This document shows, piece after piece, positions 25,302 through 34,375 of a stretch of 39,672 nucleotides of DNA. Under the pieces are notes generated by a model that was not told where the DNA came from, made no database searches, and saw nothing but the letters and a program-made list of their open reading frames with translations. Position 1 is the first letter of the stretch. Each line of letters starts with the position of its first letter. The stretch covers positions 1-39,672 of the forward strand of contig JAFSXN010000080.1 in the NCBI GenBank assembly GCA_017444015.1, read 5' to 3'. This DNA is from Lachnospiraceae bacterium (lineage in GTDB: Bacteria > Bacillota > Clostridia > Lachnospirales > Lachnospiraceae). Both the position numbers and the translations under genes were made by a program.

Positions 25302-26493
25302 ATGGAGCAGACACAGGGAAATAAAAATTTCGCCAGACAGGCAGTATTTATTCTGATCGGGGTGCTTTTCCGCTACCGCGACATTTTTGGCCGATAAGGG
25401 CTTCTTTACCAGTCTGCGGAAGGCTTTGCTCACCGTACCGATCTTTGCCTTTATCGGCGGAGTGATCGGCTCGGTGCTTACCTATCTGATGTACGGATTC
25501 GGGATCGGAGAGGGGATATCGGCTCCCTTCGCGAGAGAACTGCTGGAAAGCGGCAGGCTCAGTGTTGTCGGCTCGCTTTCGCTAGGCTTTTTCATTTTCA
25601 TTCTTGTACTCTGCGTCTGGGTATCGGACTATAATCTGATCTATCCCCTGACTGCGATGACCTATGCCGCAAGTCGCTTTGCCTACGACAGCGACGAGGC
25701 CATGGAGGACAGTGTGGCGCGGATGCAGAGACTTATGATCCGTACGGGCGATGAGATCGAGAATTTGTACGATGCGGTAAGTAAGACCATTGCTGAAACG
25801 GTCGGCTATCTGGACGAGGTAAAGGAAAAGGGCAAAGAGCTCGCGCATATCAAGAATGGACTGATCTATGTCCTGGCGGATCTTGTAGAGAGCCGGGATA
25901 AAAATACCGGAGACCATGTACGGAAAACCGCGGCATATGTCCGGATGCTTCTTAAGCGGATGAAGGAAGAGGGCGTTTATGCGGACCAGCTGACCGATGA
26001 ATTCATAGAGGATGTCGGAAACTCCGCTCCGTTACATGATGTCGGAAAAATCAAGGTTTCGGATACGATCTTAAACAAGCCGGGGAAGCTGACCGACGAG
26101 GAATTCGCGAAGATGAAGAGCCATACGACGGCAGGCAGCGAGATCATAGACAGCGCGATCGCCCTCGTATCCGACAGCGGCTATCTGAAGGAGGCCAAGA
26201 ACCTTGCCACCTATCATCATGAAAAATGGGACGGAAGCGGCTATCCCACGGGACTTTCGGGCGAAGATATCCCGCTTTCCGCGCGGATTATGGCGATAGC
26301 GGATGTGTTTGATGCCCTGGTTTCCCGGAGGAGCTATAAAGAGCCCTTCACCTTTGACAAGGCGATGGATATCATAAAGGAAGGTTCGGGGAAGCACTTT
26401 GATCCAAAGCTTGTGGAGGTGTTTGTCGCCGCGGAGGATGAGGTAAGAACCATAGCGGCGGAAATCGAGAAAAAAACGGGGCAGCAGAACTGA
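25302..26493 (+). CDS. HD-GYP domain protein (c-di-GMP phosphodiesterase type), apparent frameshift near its start
   Basis: The main frame (25387-26493, opening with TTG at 25387) has two membrane helices, then a coiled linker and an HD-GYP domain. HD is in PLHDVGKI, then KMKSHTTAGSEII, ATYHHEKWDGSGYPTG and ADVFDALVSRR. HD-GYP enzymes break down cyclic di-GMP to GMP. Upstream, an ATG at 25302 behind GGGAAG opens a frame reading MEQTQGNKNFARQAVFILIG that hits a stop at 25396. If one base is skipped around 25366-25372, it joins smoothly to make a third helix (FILIGVLF + ATATFLADKGFF). The span given assumes that original start. The cause may be a real indel, a sequence error or frameshifting. 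The TTG at 25387 has no good ribosome site. Confidence 0.8.
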
Positions 26494-26524
26494 GCTCTGC
26501 GGCTCATCTCTACCAAGGATCTTC

Positions 26525-26553
26525 TTGTGAAAAAGCCCGGGATGGCGTATAAT
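26525..26553 (+). promoter_or_regulatory. Promoter upstream of the Ser-rich secreted protein gene
   Basis: TTGTGA (26525-26530) and TATAAT (26548-26553) are 17 bp apart, a strong sigma-A-like promoter about 105 bp before the gene start. Confidence 0.7.
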
Positions 26554-26658
26554 CAGATCGTATCGCAGATGTAAGATTGTTCTGCAGTTTACAAAAGCGT
26601 TCGACGGATAGGGGAGGGACATTGTGTTCCTGTACCGGCTGTTTAGGGAGAGAAATTT

Positions 26659-27825
26659 ATGAAGAAGAGATTATTTACAAAGATATGTCTGATTGCGGCG
26701 ACGGCGATCCTTCTGACTGAGGCTCCGGTCAACAGGGTTTCGGTGCTTGCCGCCGATAACGGAGAGCCTACGGAGGCGGAGATTGCGGTACAGTCCCTGC
26801 TTACGGCCTGCCTTACCGATATCTACGGGGCGAGGACGGAGCAGACCAGAGTCGCGAGAGAATATCTTGGCTCTGTAAGGGACCTTGCCCGGATAAATTC
26901 TGATTATTACGCAGAGATCCCTATTGCGGAGCAGCGGTTAAGGGAGGCCCTCGAGACCGAGCAGAGAGCGAAGGAGGAGATGGAAAACAGTACGATCGCT
27001 CAGCCGGATATGAACAGCACCTTTCCCCGTGTATATCTGTATCCTGGTCTCTCGACACAGCCGGTTTCCGTTACCGTGCCCGCAAAGCAGGCATGTCGGA
27101 TCGTAATTAACGGTATTGACGCTTTTTCGCTCTTATCTACTGGAAGACCAGGTGATCCCGGGTCCCTGTTTGGAATGGTGTCCTTTATCGAGCCCTATGC
27201 CGCTTATCCGAAATGGCATATCACCGCTCATTTCTACGGAGGCGCAAAGCTTATGGATTCCGTAGAGCTATCGGGAGAGGTAAAGAATCCGTGGGAGTTT
27301 CGGAGACTGGATGATTTTGTTCAGGCCTATCGACCCGGTGTGGAGGCAGCGACCTTCCGGGTTTTTGTCGCCGAGAATCATTCGATCTTGGCCGCCTGGA
27401 ACCTGGACGGAAGCGTTACGATAACGGATTTCAATAATTTTATCCAGAAGCCGGAGGTTACGACAAAGAGTAAGTCCTCCTCAGGGAGCAGCAAGTCCTC
27501 AAGTAACAGCAGCTCTTCCTCAAGCAGCTCCGGCAGCGAGAGTAGCAGCAGTTCGGAGGATTCGGTGGTTGCTTCAAATTCCGATACTTCAGAAACTTCA
27601 TCTGAAGAGTCAACACAGACTACAGAAGTTACAGCAAATATAGCGAATTCTGGTGGTAGGACCATATCTTTAACTGCGGATACACTTGTGTGGAAATCAG
27701 AAACGGGTGAAAAATTTCATAAGATCAATAATTGTGGCAATATGAATCCCGATAACGCAACACAGCTTAGGGCTGATGAAGCCGTAAGGCAGGGGCTTGA
27801 GGCGTGTGACACCTGCTATAACTAA
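26659..27825 (+). CDS. Secreted protein with Ser-rich linker and C-terminal Ada-like metal-binding motif
   Basis: I do not recognise a named family for the whole 388-residue protein. It has a signal peptide (KRLFTKICLIAATAILLTEA) and a globular part to about residue 265. A low-complexity Ser/Lys then Ser/Thr/Glu stretch (about 270-325) follows. The last 45 residues (VWKSETGEKFHKINNCGNMN, ending GLEACDTCYN) resemble the small His/Cys domain seen at the end of many Gram-positive nucleases and surface proteins (pattern K-x-H...C...C-x-x-C). From about 27580 onward the DNA becomes clearly AT-richer than the first part, hinting at a swapped-in tail. Its stop overlaps the next start by one base (TAATG). 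Confidence 0.65.
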   Translation: MKKRLFTKICLIAATAILLTEAPVNRVSVLAADNGEPTEAEIAVQSLLTACLTDIYGARTEQTRVAREYLGSVRDLARINSDYYAEIPIAEQRLREALETEQRAKEEMENSTIAQPDMNSTFPRVYLYPGLSTQPVSVTVPAKQACRIVINGIDAFSLLSTGRPGDPGSLFGMVSFIEPYAAYPKWHITAHFYGGAKLMDSVELSGEVKNPWEFRRLDDFVQAYRPGVEAATFRVFVAENHSILAAWNLDGSVTITDFNNFIQKPEVTTKSKSSSGSSKSSSNSSSSSSSSGSESSSSSEDSVVASNSDTSETSSEESTQTTEVTANIANSGGRTISLTADTLVWKSETGEKFHKINNCGNMNPDNATQLRADEAVRQGLEACDTCYN

Positions 27826-28385
27826 TGACTGATTTAGAAAAGATCGAGATCATAAAAAGCCGCAGAAAGACCTTGAGTCTTGAGGTCAGGCCGGATGGAA
27901 GGGTCGTTGCCCGGGCGCCGCTTCGGGCCCCGAAATACGCAATCCGGGAATTTGTTGAAAAACACGAGGCCTGGCTTGAAAAGCATCTGAAGCAGGCAGA
28001 GGAGTGGAGGGAGCAGAAAAAGCAGGTTGAAAAGCTGACGGAGAGTGAGATCCGTGCGCTTGCTGAGAAGGCTTTGGAGGTCATACCGGAGAGAGTCCGG
28101 TATTACGCGCCTTTGATCGGGGTAACTTACGGGAGGATCACGATCCGGAACCAGCGGACCCGTTGGGGAAGCTGCAGCGCAAAGGGCAATCTGAACTTCA
28201 ACTGTCTTCTGATGCTGACGCCGCCGGAGGTTTTGGACAGCGTTGTGGTCCACGAACTCTGCCACCGCAGGGAGATGAATCATTCCGGGCGGTTCTATGA
28301 GGAGATCCTAAAGGTATTTCCGGACTACTTCCTCTGGGACAGGTGGCTTAAGGAGAACGGTCCGGCTCTTCAGGCAAGGCTGTAA
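27825..28385 (+). CDS. YgjP/SprT-like (DUF45) zinc metallopeptidase
   Basis: The 186-residue protein has the DUF45 layout: a basic N-terminus with KSRRKTLSLEVRPDGRVVAR, the conserved RTRWGSCSAKGNLNFNCLL motif, and the zinc motif VVHELCHRREMNHSGRFYEE (HExxH with a further downstream His). Length is slightly shorter than E. coli YgjP relatives. Translation is probably coupled to the upstream secreted protein, whose stop it overlaps by one base. The physiological substrate is unknown. It is predicted to be cytoplasmic, since no signal peptide is seen. Confidence 0.85.
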   Translation: MTDLEKIEIIKSRRKTLSLEVRPDGRVVARAPLRAPKYAIREFVEKHEAWLEKHLKQAEEWREQKKQVEKLTESEIRALAEKALEVIPERVRYYAPLIGVTYGRITIRNQRTRWGSCSAKGNLNFNCLLMLTPPEVLDSVVVHELCHRREMNHSGRFYEEILKVFPDYFLWDRWLKENGPALQARL

Positions 28386-28469
28386 GAGGCTTTTTGGCAT
28401 GGTAGCGGGCGGAAGGCAGGAAAATTCCGGAAAAAAGTCGAAAAAACCGGAGAAAATTCAATCTATATC

Positions 28470-28498
28470 TTGTGGTTTCAGGAGGTTAGTGCTACAAT
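28470..28498 (+). promoter_or_regulatory. Promoter of the HU gene
   Basis: TTGTGG (28470-28475) and TACAAT (28493-28498) are 17 bp apart, about 37 bp before the HU start and followed by a GGAGG ribosome site. Confidence 0.75.
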
Positions 28499-28534
28499 AT
28501 ACCCGTTGTTTAATAACCATGGAGGTAATTTGTT

Positions 28535-28834
28535 ATGAACAAAACAGAATTGATCGATGCTTTGGCAAAGGAAACAGGTGTAAGCAAGAAGGACACCGGC
28601 GCTCTGCTGGATGCGTTCGTTAAGACCGTAACGGAAGAGCTTGCGAAGAAAGAAAAAGTTCAGTTAGTTGGCTTCGGAACCTTTGAGACCCGTGAGAGAG
28701 CCGCAAGGACCGGCAGAAATCCCCAGACCGGCGCTGAATTAAAAATCGCGGCTACGACGGCTCCCGCCTTCAAGCCGGGCAAGGCTTTAAAGGATGCGGT
28801 AAACAAGCCGGTTTCCAAGAAAAAGAAGAAATAA
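28535..28834 (+). CDS. HU-type DNA-binding protein
   Basis: The 99-residue nucleoid protein begins [20 protein letters not shown] and contains [20 protein letters not shown], the HU signature with its DNA-contact arm (GRNPQTG). HU bends DNA and compacts the chromosome. It carries a Lys-rich tail (SKKKKK) that is slightly longer than in usual 90-residue HU. It has its own promoter and terminator, so it is a single-gene unit. Confidence 0.95.
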   Translation: MNKTELIDALAKETGVSKKDTGALLDAFVKTVTEELAKKEKVQLVGFGTFETRERAARTGRNPQTGAELKIAATTAPAFKPGKALKDAVNKPVSKKKKK

Positions 28835-28845
28835 GAAAGCATCAC

Positions 28846-28881
28846 AAAGCCTTGTATCGCGAGAATGATACAAGGCTTTTT
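28846..28881 (+). terminator. HU terminator
   Basis: AAAGCCTTGTATC (28846-28858) pairs perfectly with GATACAAGGCTTT (28867-28879), followed by T residues. It lies so close to the next gene that the sigma factor's start is only a few bases beyond. Confidence 0.9.
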
Positions 28882-28892
28882 CGTTGGTACAA

Positions 28893-29402
28893 ATGAGTGG
28901 ATCATTATCACAGGAGCAATTATATACAGAGTATCACGACCGGGTCTTTGCTTATGTCCTCCACCGCGTCCGGAGTAAAGAGGATGCGGAGGATGTGGTA
29001 AGCGAGGTCTTTTTAAAGGTCCTGAACAAGCTCGACAGCTTTGATGAGAGCAAGGCGAAGCTGTCTACCTGGATCTATCAGATCGCAAAGCATACGGTGA
29101 TCGATTATTACAGGAGATACCGTATCAGTGAGGAGCTTCCGGAAGAGCTTGAAAAGGATGAGGAGATCGATGAGGGGCTCTTGAATGAGGAGACCCTGGT
29201 TGAGCTTGCAAACGCTTTAAAAAGGTTGAATGAGGAGCAGAGAGAGATCGTGATCAGGCGGTACTACCACGGCCAGCTGCTTATGGATATCGCAAAGGAA
29301 ATGTCGCTTTCCTACGGAGTCGTAAAGCTGCGCCATAAGGAAGCCCTGGCGAGGCTGGAACGGTATATGAACTGCAAGACGGGCTTTAACGTGGTGAAAT
29401 AA
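28893..29402 (+). CDS. ECF-type RNA polymerase sigma factor
   Basis: From the ATG at 28893 the protein is 169 residues (a TTG at 28884 would add three). Sigma region 2 is seen in EYHDRVFAYVLHRVRSKEDA and AEDVVSEVFLKVLNKL, region 4 in LNEEQREIVIRRYYHGQLLM and KEMSLSYGVVKLRHKEALAR. No ribosome site is found, because the start sits directly on the HU terminator. The TTG alternative has AAGG 8 bases upstream, within the stem. So expression may depend on read-through from HU. No anti-sigma gene follows: the next gene is convergent and its stop abuts this one. The target promoters are unknown. Confidence 0.88.
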   Translation: MSGSLSQEQLYTEYHDRVFAYVLHRVRSKEDAEDVVSEVFLKVLNKLDSFDESKAKLSTWIYQIAKHTVIDYYRRYRISEELPEELEKDEEIDEGLLNEETLVELANALKRLNEEQREIVIRRYYHGQLLMDIAKEMSLSYGVVKLRHKEALARLERYMNCKTGFNVVK

Positions 29403-30839
29403 TTATTTCTTCTTCTTTTTATTGCCCCTGTCCTTTTTCTTTTTCTCTTCTTTCTTCTGCTTTCGTTTCTTATGCTTTTTCTTATGCTCCTCGCCTTTTG
29501 CCATATCCAGATAGTGCTGCTCGGCTTCCTCGGAATAGACCGCTTCGTCCCGGTTTTCGGGGGGAAGAGGCGTGGGAACAGGAACCGTTTCAACCTCTTC
29601 CTCGGAATAGGAGCCTGAGAGGAAGAGCGCGCCCTTAGCGCAGACCGGGCCGATCAGCTCGTAGAGGACGCTGGAGGCGAGGATAATTGTATACAGGGCT
29701 TTGCCGCTTTCTCCTCCTAAGGTCCTTGCGCCAAGCTCCGCCAGTCCGATGGCGACTCCTGCCTGAGGAATGAGAGCCAGTCCCAGGTAATTACGGACAT
29801 TTTTCTCCGTATGCACCGCCTGGCAGCCGAGGAAAGCTCCGACGTACTTCCCAACGATCCGTACCAGAAAGTACCCGATCCCAACGGCTAAAAGAGGAAC
29901 GGAGCCGACAGAGCCGGATTTTTTGACGAGCGCGCCAAGATCAAAGGAGATTCCGGACCGTACAAAGAAGATCATTAAGATCGGCGGACTGAAGTAATTT
30001 AACTGCCTGAAAAGCCGCTCGTCCTCCGTCAGATTGATATAGACGGTCGCCATAGCCATACAGCCAAGCAGCGGAGAAGTTTCCAGCAAGGCGCAGATCC
30101 CGCAGAAGGAAAAGAGCATGGTGATGGCAATGATCAGACGGTTATCGGAGGAATGCCTGTTCTTCATAAAGAGCATGGTCAGGTAGCCAAAGCCTGATCC
30201 CAGAGCTAACATCCCGATATTGAGGAGAAAAGGCAGAAGCACTCCGCCCAGAGAAAAATCTGTGCCGCCAAGCCTGAGGGTCGCGATGGAGACCGCAACG
30301 CTGTAAGCTACCAGGCCGATCAGATCGTCAAGAGCTACGACCTCTAAAAGCGTATCCACAAAGCTGCCCTTTGCATGGACCTGCCGGATCGTCATCATGG
30401 TCGAGGCCGGAGCGGTGGCTGCCGCAAGGGCCGCAAGGACGATGGAGAAGGGCAAAGAAAGGCGCAGAACAAAAAAGCAGAGGATGAAAACAAAAATGGT
30501 AGCGAAAATTGCCTCTGCCAGAGTGATGATCACGACACCGATCCCGTTCTTTTTCAGGGTCTCAAAGCGGAAGTATTCGCCCGTGGAAAAGGCGATGAAC
30601 GAAAGCGCGATATCCGGTAAAAAGTTCATTCCCTCGACGATATTCGGGGGGATCAGATCAAGCCCAAAGGGCCCGATCAGGATACCCGCGAGGATATAGG
30701 CAGTAACGTTTGGAAGCCGGAGCTTTTTCGTGATCCGGGTCATCAGAAAGCCCGCGATCAGGATCATCGCAATGGACAGGATGGCTACCGCCGCACTGGA
30801 TTCAAACCCTATTTTTTCATATAAGGACGCTGCGAACAT
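29403..30839 (-). CDS. CPA2-type Na+/H+ (or K+/H+) antiporter
   Basis: The 478-residue protein has about 12 hydrophobic helices of the monovalent cation/proton antiporter-2 family, starting AAVAILSIAMILIAGFLMTR and LRLPNVTAYILAGILIGPFG. A charged intramembrane pair is seen at VVALDDLIGLVAYS. No TrkA-N or USP regulatory domain follows. Instead the tail is cytoplasmic: a Glu-rich part, then an extreme Lys stretch (about residues 447-478) that is rare among antiporters. Its stop codon abuts the ECF sigma gene's stop with no space for a terminator. It lies 49 bp after the PTS-like gene and is probably in one operon with it. Confidence 0.87.
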   Translation of the reverse strand: MFAASLYEKIGFESSAAVAILSIAMILIAGFLMTRITKKLRLPNVTAYILAGILIGPFGLDLIPPNIVEGMNFLPDIALSFIAFSTGEYFRFETLKKNGIGVVIITLAEAIFATIFVFILCFFVLRLSLPFSIVLAALAAATAPASTMMTIRQVHAKGSFVDTLLEVVALDDLIGLVAYSVAVSIATLRLGGTDFSLGGVLLPFLLNIGMLALGSGFGYLTMLFMKNRHSSDNRLIIAITMLFSFCGICALLETSPLLGCMAMATVYINLTEDERLFRQLNYFSPPILMIFFVRSGISFDLGALVKKSGSVGSVPLLAVGIGYFLVRIVGKYVGAFLGCQAVHTEKNVRNYLGLALIPQAGVAIGLAELGARTLGGESGKALYTIILASSVLYELIGPVCAKGALFLSGSYSEEEVETVPVPTPLPPENRDEAVYSEEAEQHYLDMAKGEEHKKKHKKRKQKKEEKKKKDRGNKKKKK

Positions 30840-30888
30840 AATATATCTCCCCGGAATACTCCTTAAAGACTGTACACAGCCTGTTTTT

Positions 30889-31968
30889 TTAAAGTTTCAG
30901 ATCCCCCTCTTTTACCCAGCCGGCCTTTTGAACGCCCTTATGGATCAGAAGGGAGAGAAGGGCGGGAAGGATAAAGGAGATCAGAAGCAGCCCCGCCCAG
31001 TCAGGGCCTGTAATGGCGGTCTTTGTTCCCGCTGCGATATCGTTTACCCAGCCGGTATAGACTCCGATCTGTCCGACCAGACCGCAGGTCCCCATGCCGG
31101 AGGATACCGGCGCACCGTCCATACGGAGCTTAAAAAGGCAGGTGGCGATAGGGCCGGTAATGGCGGAGGCAAGGGTAGGCGCGATCCAGATCCTGGGATT
31201 CTTTACGATATTGCCCATCTGAAGCATCGAGGTTCCGATCCCCTGAGAGACCAGCCCGCCCCATTTGTTTTCCTTAAAGGAAATGACAGCAAAGCCGATC
31301 ATCTGGGCCGAACATCCCGCAACGGCGGCTCCTCCCGCAAGCCCGGTAAGTCCAAGGGCAGCGCAGATCGCCGCGGAGGAAATAGGCAGGGTCAGCGCCA
31401 TACCGACGAGAACGGAAACCAGGATCCCCATAAAGAAGGGCTGAAGCTCGGTCGCCCACATGATCAGATTCCCGAGCCACATCGCGGCTTTCCCGAGGGG
31501 CGGCGCGATGAGCCAGGAGAGGAAGACCCCGGCTCCGATGGTAACTAAGGGCGTAACCAGAATATCTATTTTCGTTTCTTTGGAAACAGCTTTTCCTAAC
31601 TCCGCTGAGATAATCGCAACAAATAAAACCGCAAGGGGGCCTCCCGCGCCGCCTAAGGCGTTTGCCGCAAAGCCGACGGTGATCATGGAAAACAGTACAA
31701 GAGGCGGACACTTTAAGGCGTAGCCGATCGCCGTGGCCATAGCGGGCCCGCTCATAGCCGAGGCAAGCCCCCCGACGGTATAGTCGGTTCCTGCGATCAC
31801 TGCCACCGTCTGCGTCAGGAAGGGAACGTGAAACTGGGTTCCGATTGTATCGATTATCGTCCCGATCAGAAGCGAGCAGAAGAGTCCCTGCGCCATCGCC
31901 CCGAGAGCGTCGATCCCGTATCGTTTTAAAGAGATTTCGATGTCCTTGCGTTTTAAGAATTCTTTCAT
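30889..31968 (-). CDS. PTS_EIIC_2-type membrane permease
   Basis: From the ATG at 31968, preceded by AAAGGA, the protein is 359 residues. The longer open frame to 32103 lacks family-like sequence. It has about nine to ten hydrophobic, Gly-rich segments with the pattern ALGAMAQGLFCSLLIGTIID at the start and GAPVSSGMGTCGLVGQIGVY near the end, which match the PTS_EIIC_2 family of stand-alone membrane proteins. No EIIA or EIIB partner lies nearby, so phosphotransferase activity is uncertain. The substrate is unknown. Confidence 0.82.
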   Translation of the reverse strand: MKEFLKRKDIEISLKRYGIDALGAMAQGLFCSLLIGTIIDTIGTQFHVPFLTQTVAVIAGTDYTVGGLASAMSGPAMATAIGYALKCPPLVLFSMITVGFAANALGGAGGPLAVLFVAIISAELGKAVSKETKIDILVTPLVTIGAGVFLSWLIAPPLGKAAMWLGNLIMWATELQPFFMGILVSVLVGMALTLPISSAAICAALGLTGLAGGAAVAGCSAQMIGFAVISFKENKWGGLVSQGIGTSMLQMGNIVKNPRIWIAPTLASAITGPIATCLFKLRMDGAPVSSGMGTCGLVGQIGVYTGWVNDIAAGTKTAITGPDWAGLLLISFILPALLSLLIHKGVQKAGWVKEGDLKL

Positions 31969-32002
31969 AGCCGTATCCTTTGAATCAGAGTGAATTTCTA
32001 CC

Positions 32003-32031
32003 ATTATAATACCAAACAGACCCCGGGGCAA
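32003..32031 (-). promoter_or_regulatory. Promoter of the PTS-like permease and antiporter genes
   Basis: On the minus strand TTGCCC (32031-32026) and TATAAT (32008-32003) are separated by 17 bp, about 35 bp before the permease ATG. Confidence 0.7.
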
Positions 32032-32086
32032 TCTATTCCGGAGGGTAGCGGACGGCGGAGCGCGGAAGCAGAAAACAGAGTTAAAG

Positions 32087-32098
32087 ATTGTATACAAT
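32087..32098. promoter_or_regulatory. ATTGTATACAAT palindrome, possible operator
   Basis: A perfect 12-bp palindrome lies between the two divergent promoters. The TTGTATACAA core is of the kind bound by GntR-type regulators. No such regulator is encoded in the window, so the role is inferred. Confidence 0.4.
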
Positions 32099-32119
32099 TT
32101 CAATTATAAAATTCATTGT

Positions 32120-32148
32120 TTGACGAAACTATTTTTTGAGAGTATGAT
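32120..32148 (+). promoter_or_regulatory. Chemoreceptor promoter
   Basis: TTGACG (32120-32125) and TATGAT (32143-32148) are 17 bp apart, a sigma-A-type promoter rather than the flagellar sigma-28 type. A hairpin (GGAAAGGCAGT/ACTGCTTTTCC, about 32174-32200) lies in the leader before the ribosome site. Confidence 0.65.
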
Positions 32149-32221
32149 GAAATGGATATGTAGGTATTGTTGGGAAAGGCAGTAATTAACTGCTTTTCCG
32201 TCTATCCAAGGGAGCTTACAG

Positions 32222-34309
32222 ATGAGCGCAAAAACATCAACCAGAAAATCCGGCAGCAGGCCGGCAAACAAGACAAAAAGTAAGACAGACAACAGGAAAA
32301 AGGCGAATCCGTCGGGTCTTAACAGTATGAAGACCAAGCTGATCCTGATTATGGCGGCGATCTGTATCGCACCGCTTGTAGCAACGATCATTATCAGCTA
32401 TGTAAGCTCAACGAATGTTGCCCAAGACAGCGCGGAGAGCCTGAACCTGAAGCAGGCGGAATACGTAGAGGACGATTTTATCAAGACGATCGACCAGAGC
32501 TTCCGTTCCATCGAACAGGTGGCGGCTGCCCGTTCCACCAGGGAATTCGTTAAGGATCCGGAGAATACGGAGATGTTTGACGCTATGGTCGCACAGCTTC
32601 AGAGCGTAGACGAAAAGCTGGGGGACGGGAATTCTACCGTTGTAACCGGACCGGACGGCCAGAATTTAGCCAGATCCAAGGGAGATTTTACCAATATAGC
32701 CGAGCGTGAATACTTCCAGAAGGCAATGGCCGGAACAACCTATCTTTCCGAGGTTTCCGTAAGTAAGACGACGGGGGCCCGGATCATCGTTCCCGCCGTT
32801 CCGATTTACGACGACGACGGGACGACGGTCATCGGAGTAGTTACAAGAAACTATAATGTAGGATATCTGCACGATATTCTGGCTTCGGAGGCGACTACGG
32901 GCCAGGCGATCTATATTATGGACAGGGACGGCGACGTTATAGCCCTTTCGGACAGGGAGCTGACGGCGGAGGACGCAATCAACCGAAGCTCCAGCAAGGC
33001 CTTCCAGGATGCGGCCGCCGGAAGATCGGAGGAGAGCTTTATTGAAACCTATGAGGGTGCAAAAAAGGTTACTTCTTATGTTCAGGAGCCGTTAACGAGC
33101 TGGGTGATCGTCGTGGCGACGGATTACGATGTCATTATGGCAGCCTCGCAGCGGGCGGCTTTGATTATGATTATCATCGGTATTGTTCTGGCGATTCTTG
33201 CGGTGATCATCGCCGTGATGGTCGGACAGAGCATTGATAAGCCGATCACAGCAATTGATGAGTCTCTGGAGCTTCTTGCGGACGGACAGTTTAAGGATAT
33301 CAGTCACGGAACCAACCGTAAGGACGAATTCGGTACCATGATACGGAATACCAATTCCGTTATCGATGCGCTGGATGAGATCCTGGTCGGAATCAAGAAG
33401 CTGGCGGAGGATGTCGATGCGCACGCCAATGAGGTCGAGGAAATGTCGGAGAAGATCTTCGGCAACGCGGAGGGAGCCTCCAGCGCTATCGGCGAGATTG
33501 CTTCCGGCGCTTCCCAGCAGGCGGAGGATATCCAGTCGGCGACCGAGAATGTCGGCAGTATCTCCGATGCGATCCAGGTAGTTTTGGACAGCGCGGAGGC
33601 GTTAAAGGATACGGCGGGCGATATGCACCAGAATTCCAGGGCTTCGGCGGAGCAGATTTCGAAGCTGTCCTCCGCTTCGGATGAGATGAGCGACAGCGTC
33701 CGGGAGATTTCCGAGAGCATTGGCGCGACATCTTCCGCGGTTGAGCGGATCAACGGAAAGGTTGCGGCGATTACGGAGATCGCTTCGCAGACCAATCTCC
33801 TTTCCCTGAACGCTTCCATCGAGGCGGCGAGAGCCGGAGAGGCCGGCAGAGGCTTTGCGGTTGTCGCGGAGGAGATCGGCAAGTTGGCGATAGACTCGGC
33901 GAGAGCGGCCGAGGAGATCTCCGCGGAGATGAACGTTCTGCTTGCGGAGTCCCAGGGGGCGGTTAAGAAGTCCGAGGAGGTTATGCGGGCTACCAATGAG
34001 CAGAAAGATGTTCTGAACTCGACGGTAGATAGCATCAATACGCTGATCGATGAAATCGAGTCCACGGTAGACGGGATTGACAGTATCGCAGATGCCGCAA
34101 GGTCCTGCGATACGGCGAAGGTTGTCGTCGTAGACGCCATGTCCGGCCTGTCCGCGATCTCCGAGCAGAACGCGGCGGCTTCCCAGGAGACGGCGAATTC
34201 GATGACGGAGCTGAACGATAATCTGAAGATCCTTGAGAAGTCCGCGGAGGTTATGAAGCAGATCGCTGACAACATGGAACAAAAACTGATGTTCTTTAAA
34301 TTGGACTGA
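32222..34309 (+). CDS. Methyl-accepting chemotaxis protein with dCache-like sensor
   Basis: The 695-residue receptor has an unusually long Lys/Arg/Ser-rich cytoplasmic N-tail (about 36 residues), then helix 1 ([20 protein letters not shown]), an extracellular dCache-like sensor (about 60-310), helix 2 ([20 protein letters not shown]), a HAMP domain and a long coiled signalling domain. The tip reads [20 protein letters not shown], followed by [16 protein letters not shown], the contact site for CheA and CheW. The C-terminus MFFKLD has no CheR-docking pentapeptide. The ligand is unknown. No che or flagellar genes lie nearby. Confidence 0.93.
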   Translation: MSAKTSTRKSGSRPANKTKSKTDNRKKANPSGLNSMKTKLILIMAAICIAPLVATIIISYVSSTNVAQDSAESLNLKQAEYVEDDFIKTIDQSFRSIEQVAAARSTREFVKDPENTEMFDAMVAQLQSVDEKLGDGNSTVVTGPDGQNLARSKGDFTNIAEREYFQKAMAGTTYLSEVSVSKTTGARIIVPAVPIYDDDGTTVIGVVTRNYNVGYLHDILASEATTGQAIYIMDRDGDVIALSDRELTAEDAINRSSSKAFQDAAAGRSEESFIETYEGAKKVTSYVQEPLTSWVIVVATDYDVIMAASQRAALIMIIIGIVLAILAVIIAVMVGQSIDKPITAIDESLELLADGQFKDISHGTNRKDEFGTMIRNTNSVIDALDEILVGIKKLAEDVDAHANEVEEMSEKIFGNAEGASSAIGEIASGASQQAEDIQSATENVGSISDAIQVVLDSAEALKDTAGDMHQNSRASAEQISKLSSASDEMSDSVREISESIGATSSAVERINGKVAAITEIASQTNLLSLNASIEAARAGEAGRGFAVVAEEIGKLAIDSARAAEEISAEMNVLLAESQGAVKKSEEVMRATNEQKDVLNSTVDSINTLIDEIESTVDGIDSIADAARSCDTAKVVVVDAMSGLSAISEQNAAASQETANSMTELNDNLKILEKSAEVMKQIADNMEQKLMFFKLD

Positions 34310-34324
34310 TGTTGTCGCAATGTC

Positions 34325-34372
34325 GTTGAAAAGCCTGAGAAACAAAAAGTAATGTTCTTTAAGCTGGATTAA
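34325..34372 (+). pseudogene. Leftover 3' end of a second chemoreceptor gene
   Basis: Directly after the chemoreceptor stop, an open stretch reads VEKPEKQKVMFFKLD followed by a stop. It matches the receptor's own last residues ([10 protein letters not shown]), with matching DNA over about 30 bases. It has no start codon of its own. It looks like the tail of a tandem receptor copy whose body was deleted by recombination. Confidence 0.65.
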
Positions 34373-34375
34373 TGC

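Noticed and set aside
30730-31548. 272-codon plus-strand frame opposite the antiporter and PTS-like genes
   Set aside because: It spans two real minus-strand genes and the gap between them, with low-complexity Gly/Arg/Asp sequence typical of shadows.
31968-32104. Longer start for the PTS-like permease at 32103
   Set aside because: The extra 45 residues cover the promoter region and lack family-like sequence, while the ATG at 31968 has a good ribosome site.
32031-32221. Cyclic di-GMP riboswitch before the chemoreceptor
   Set aside because: Only a simple hairpin is present; the conserved GEMM-type core was not seen.
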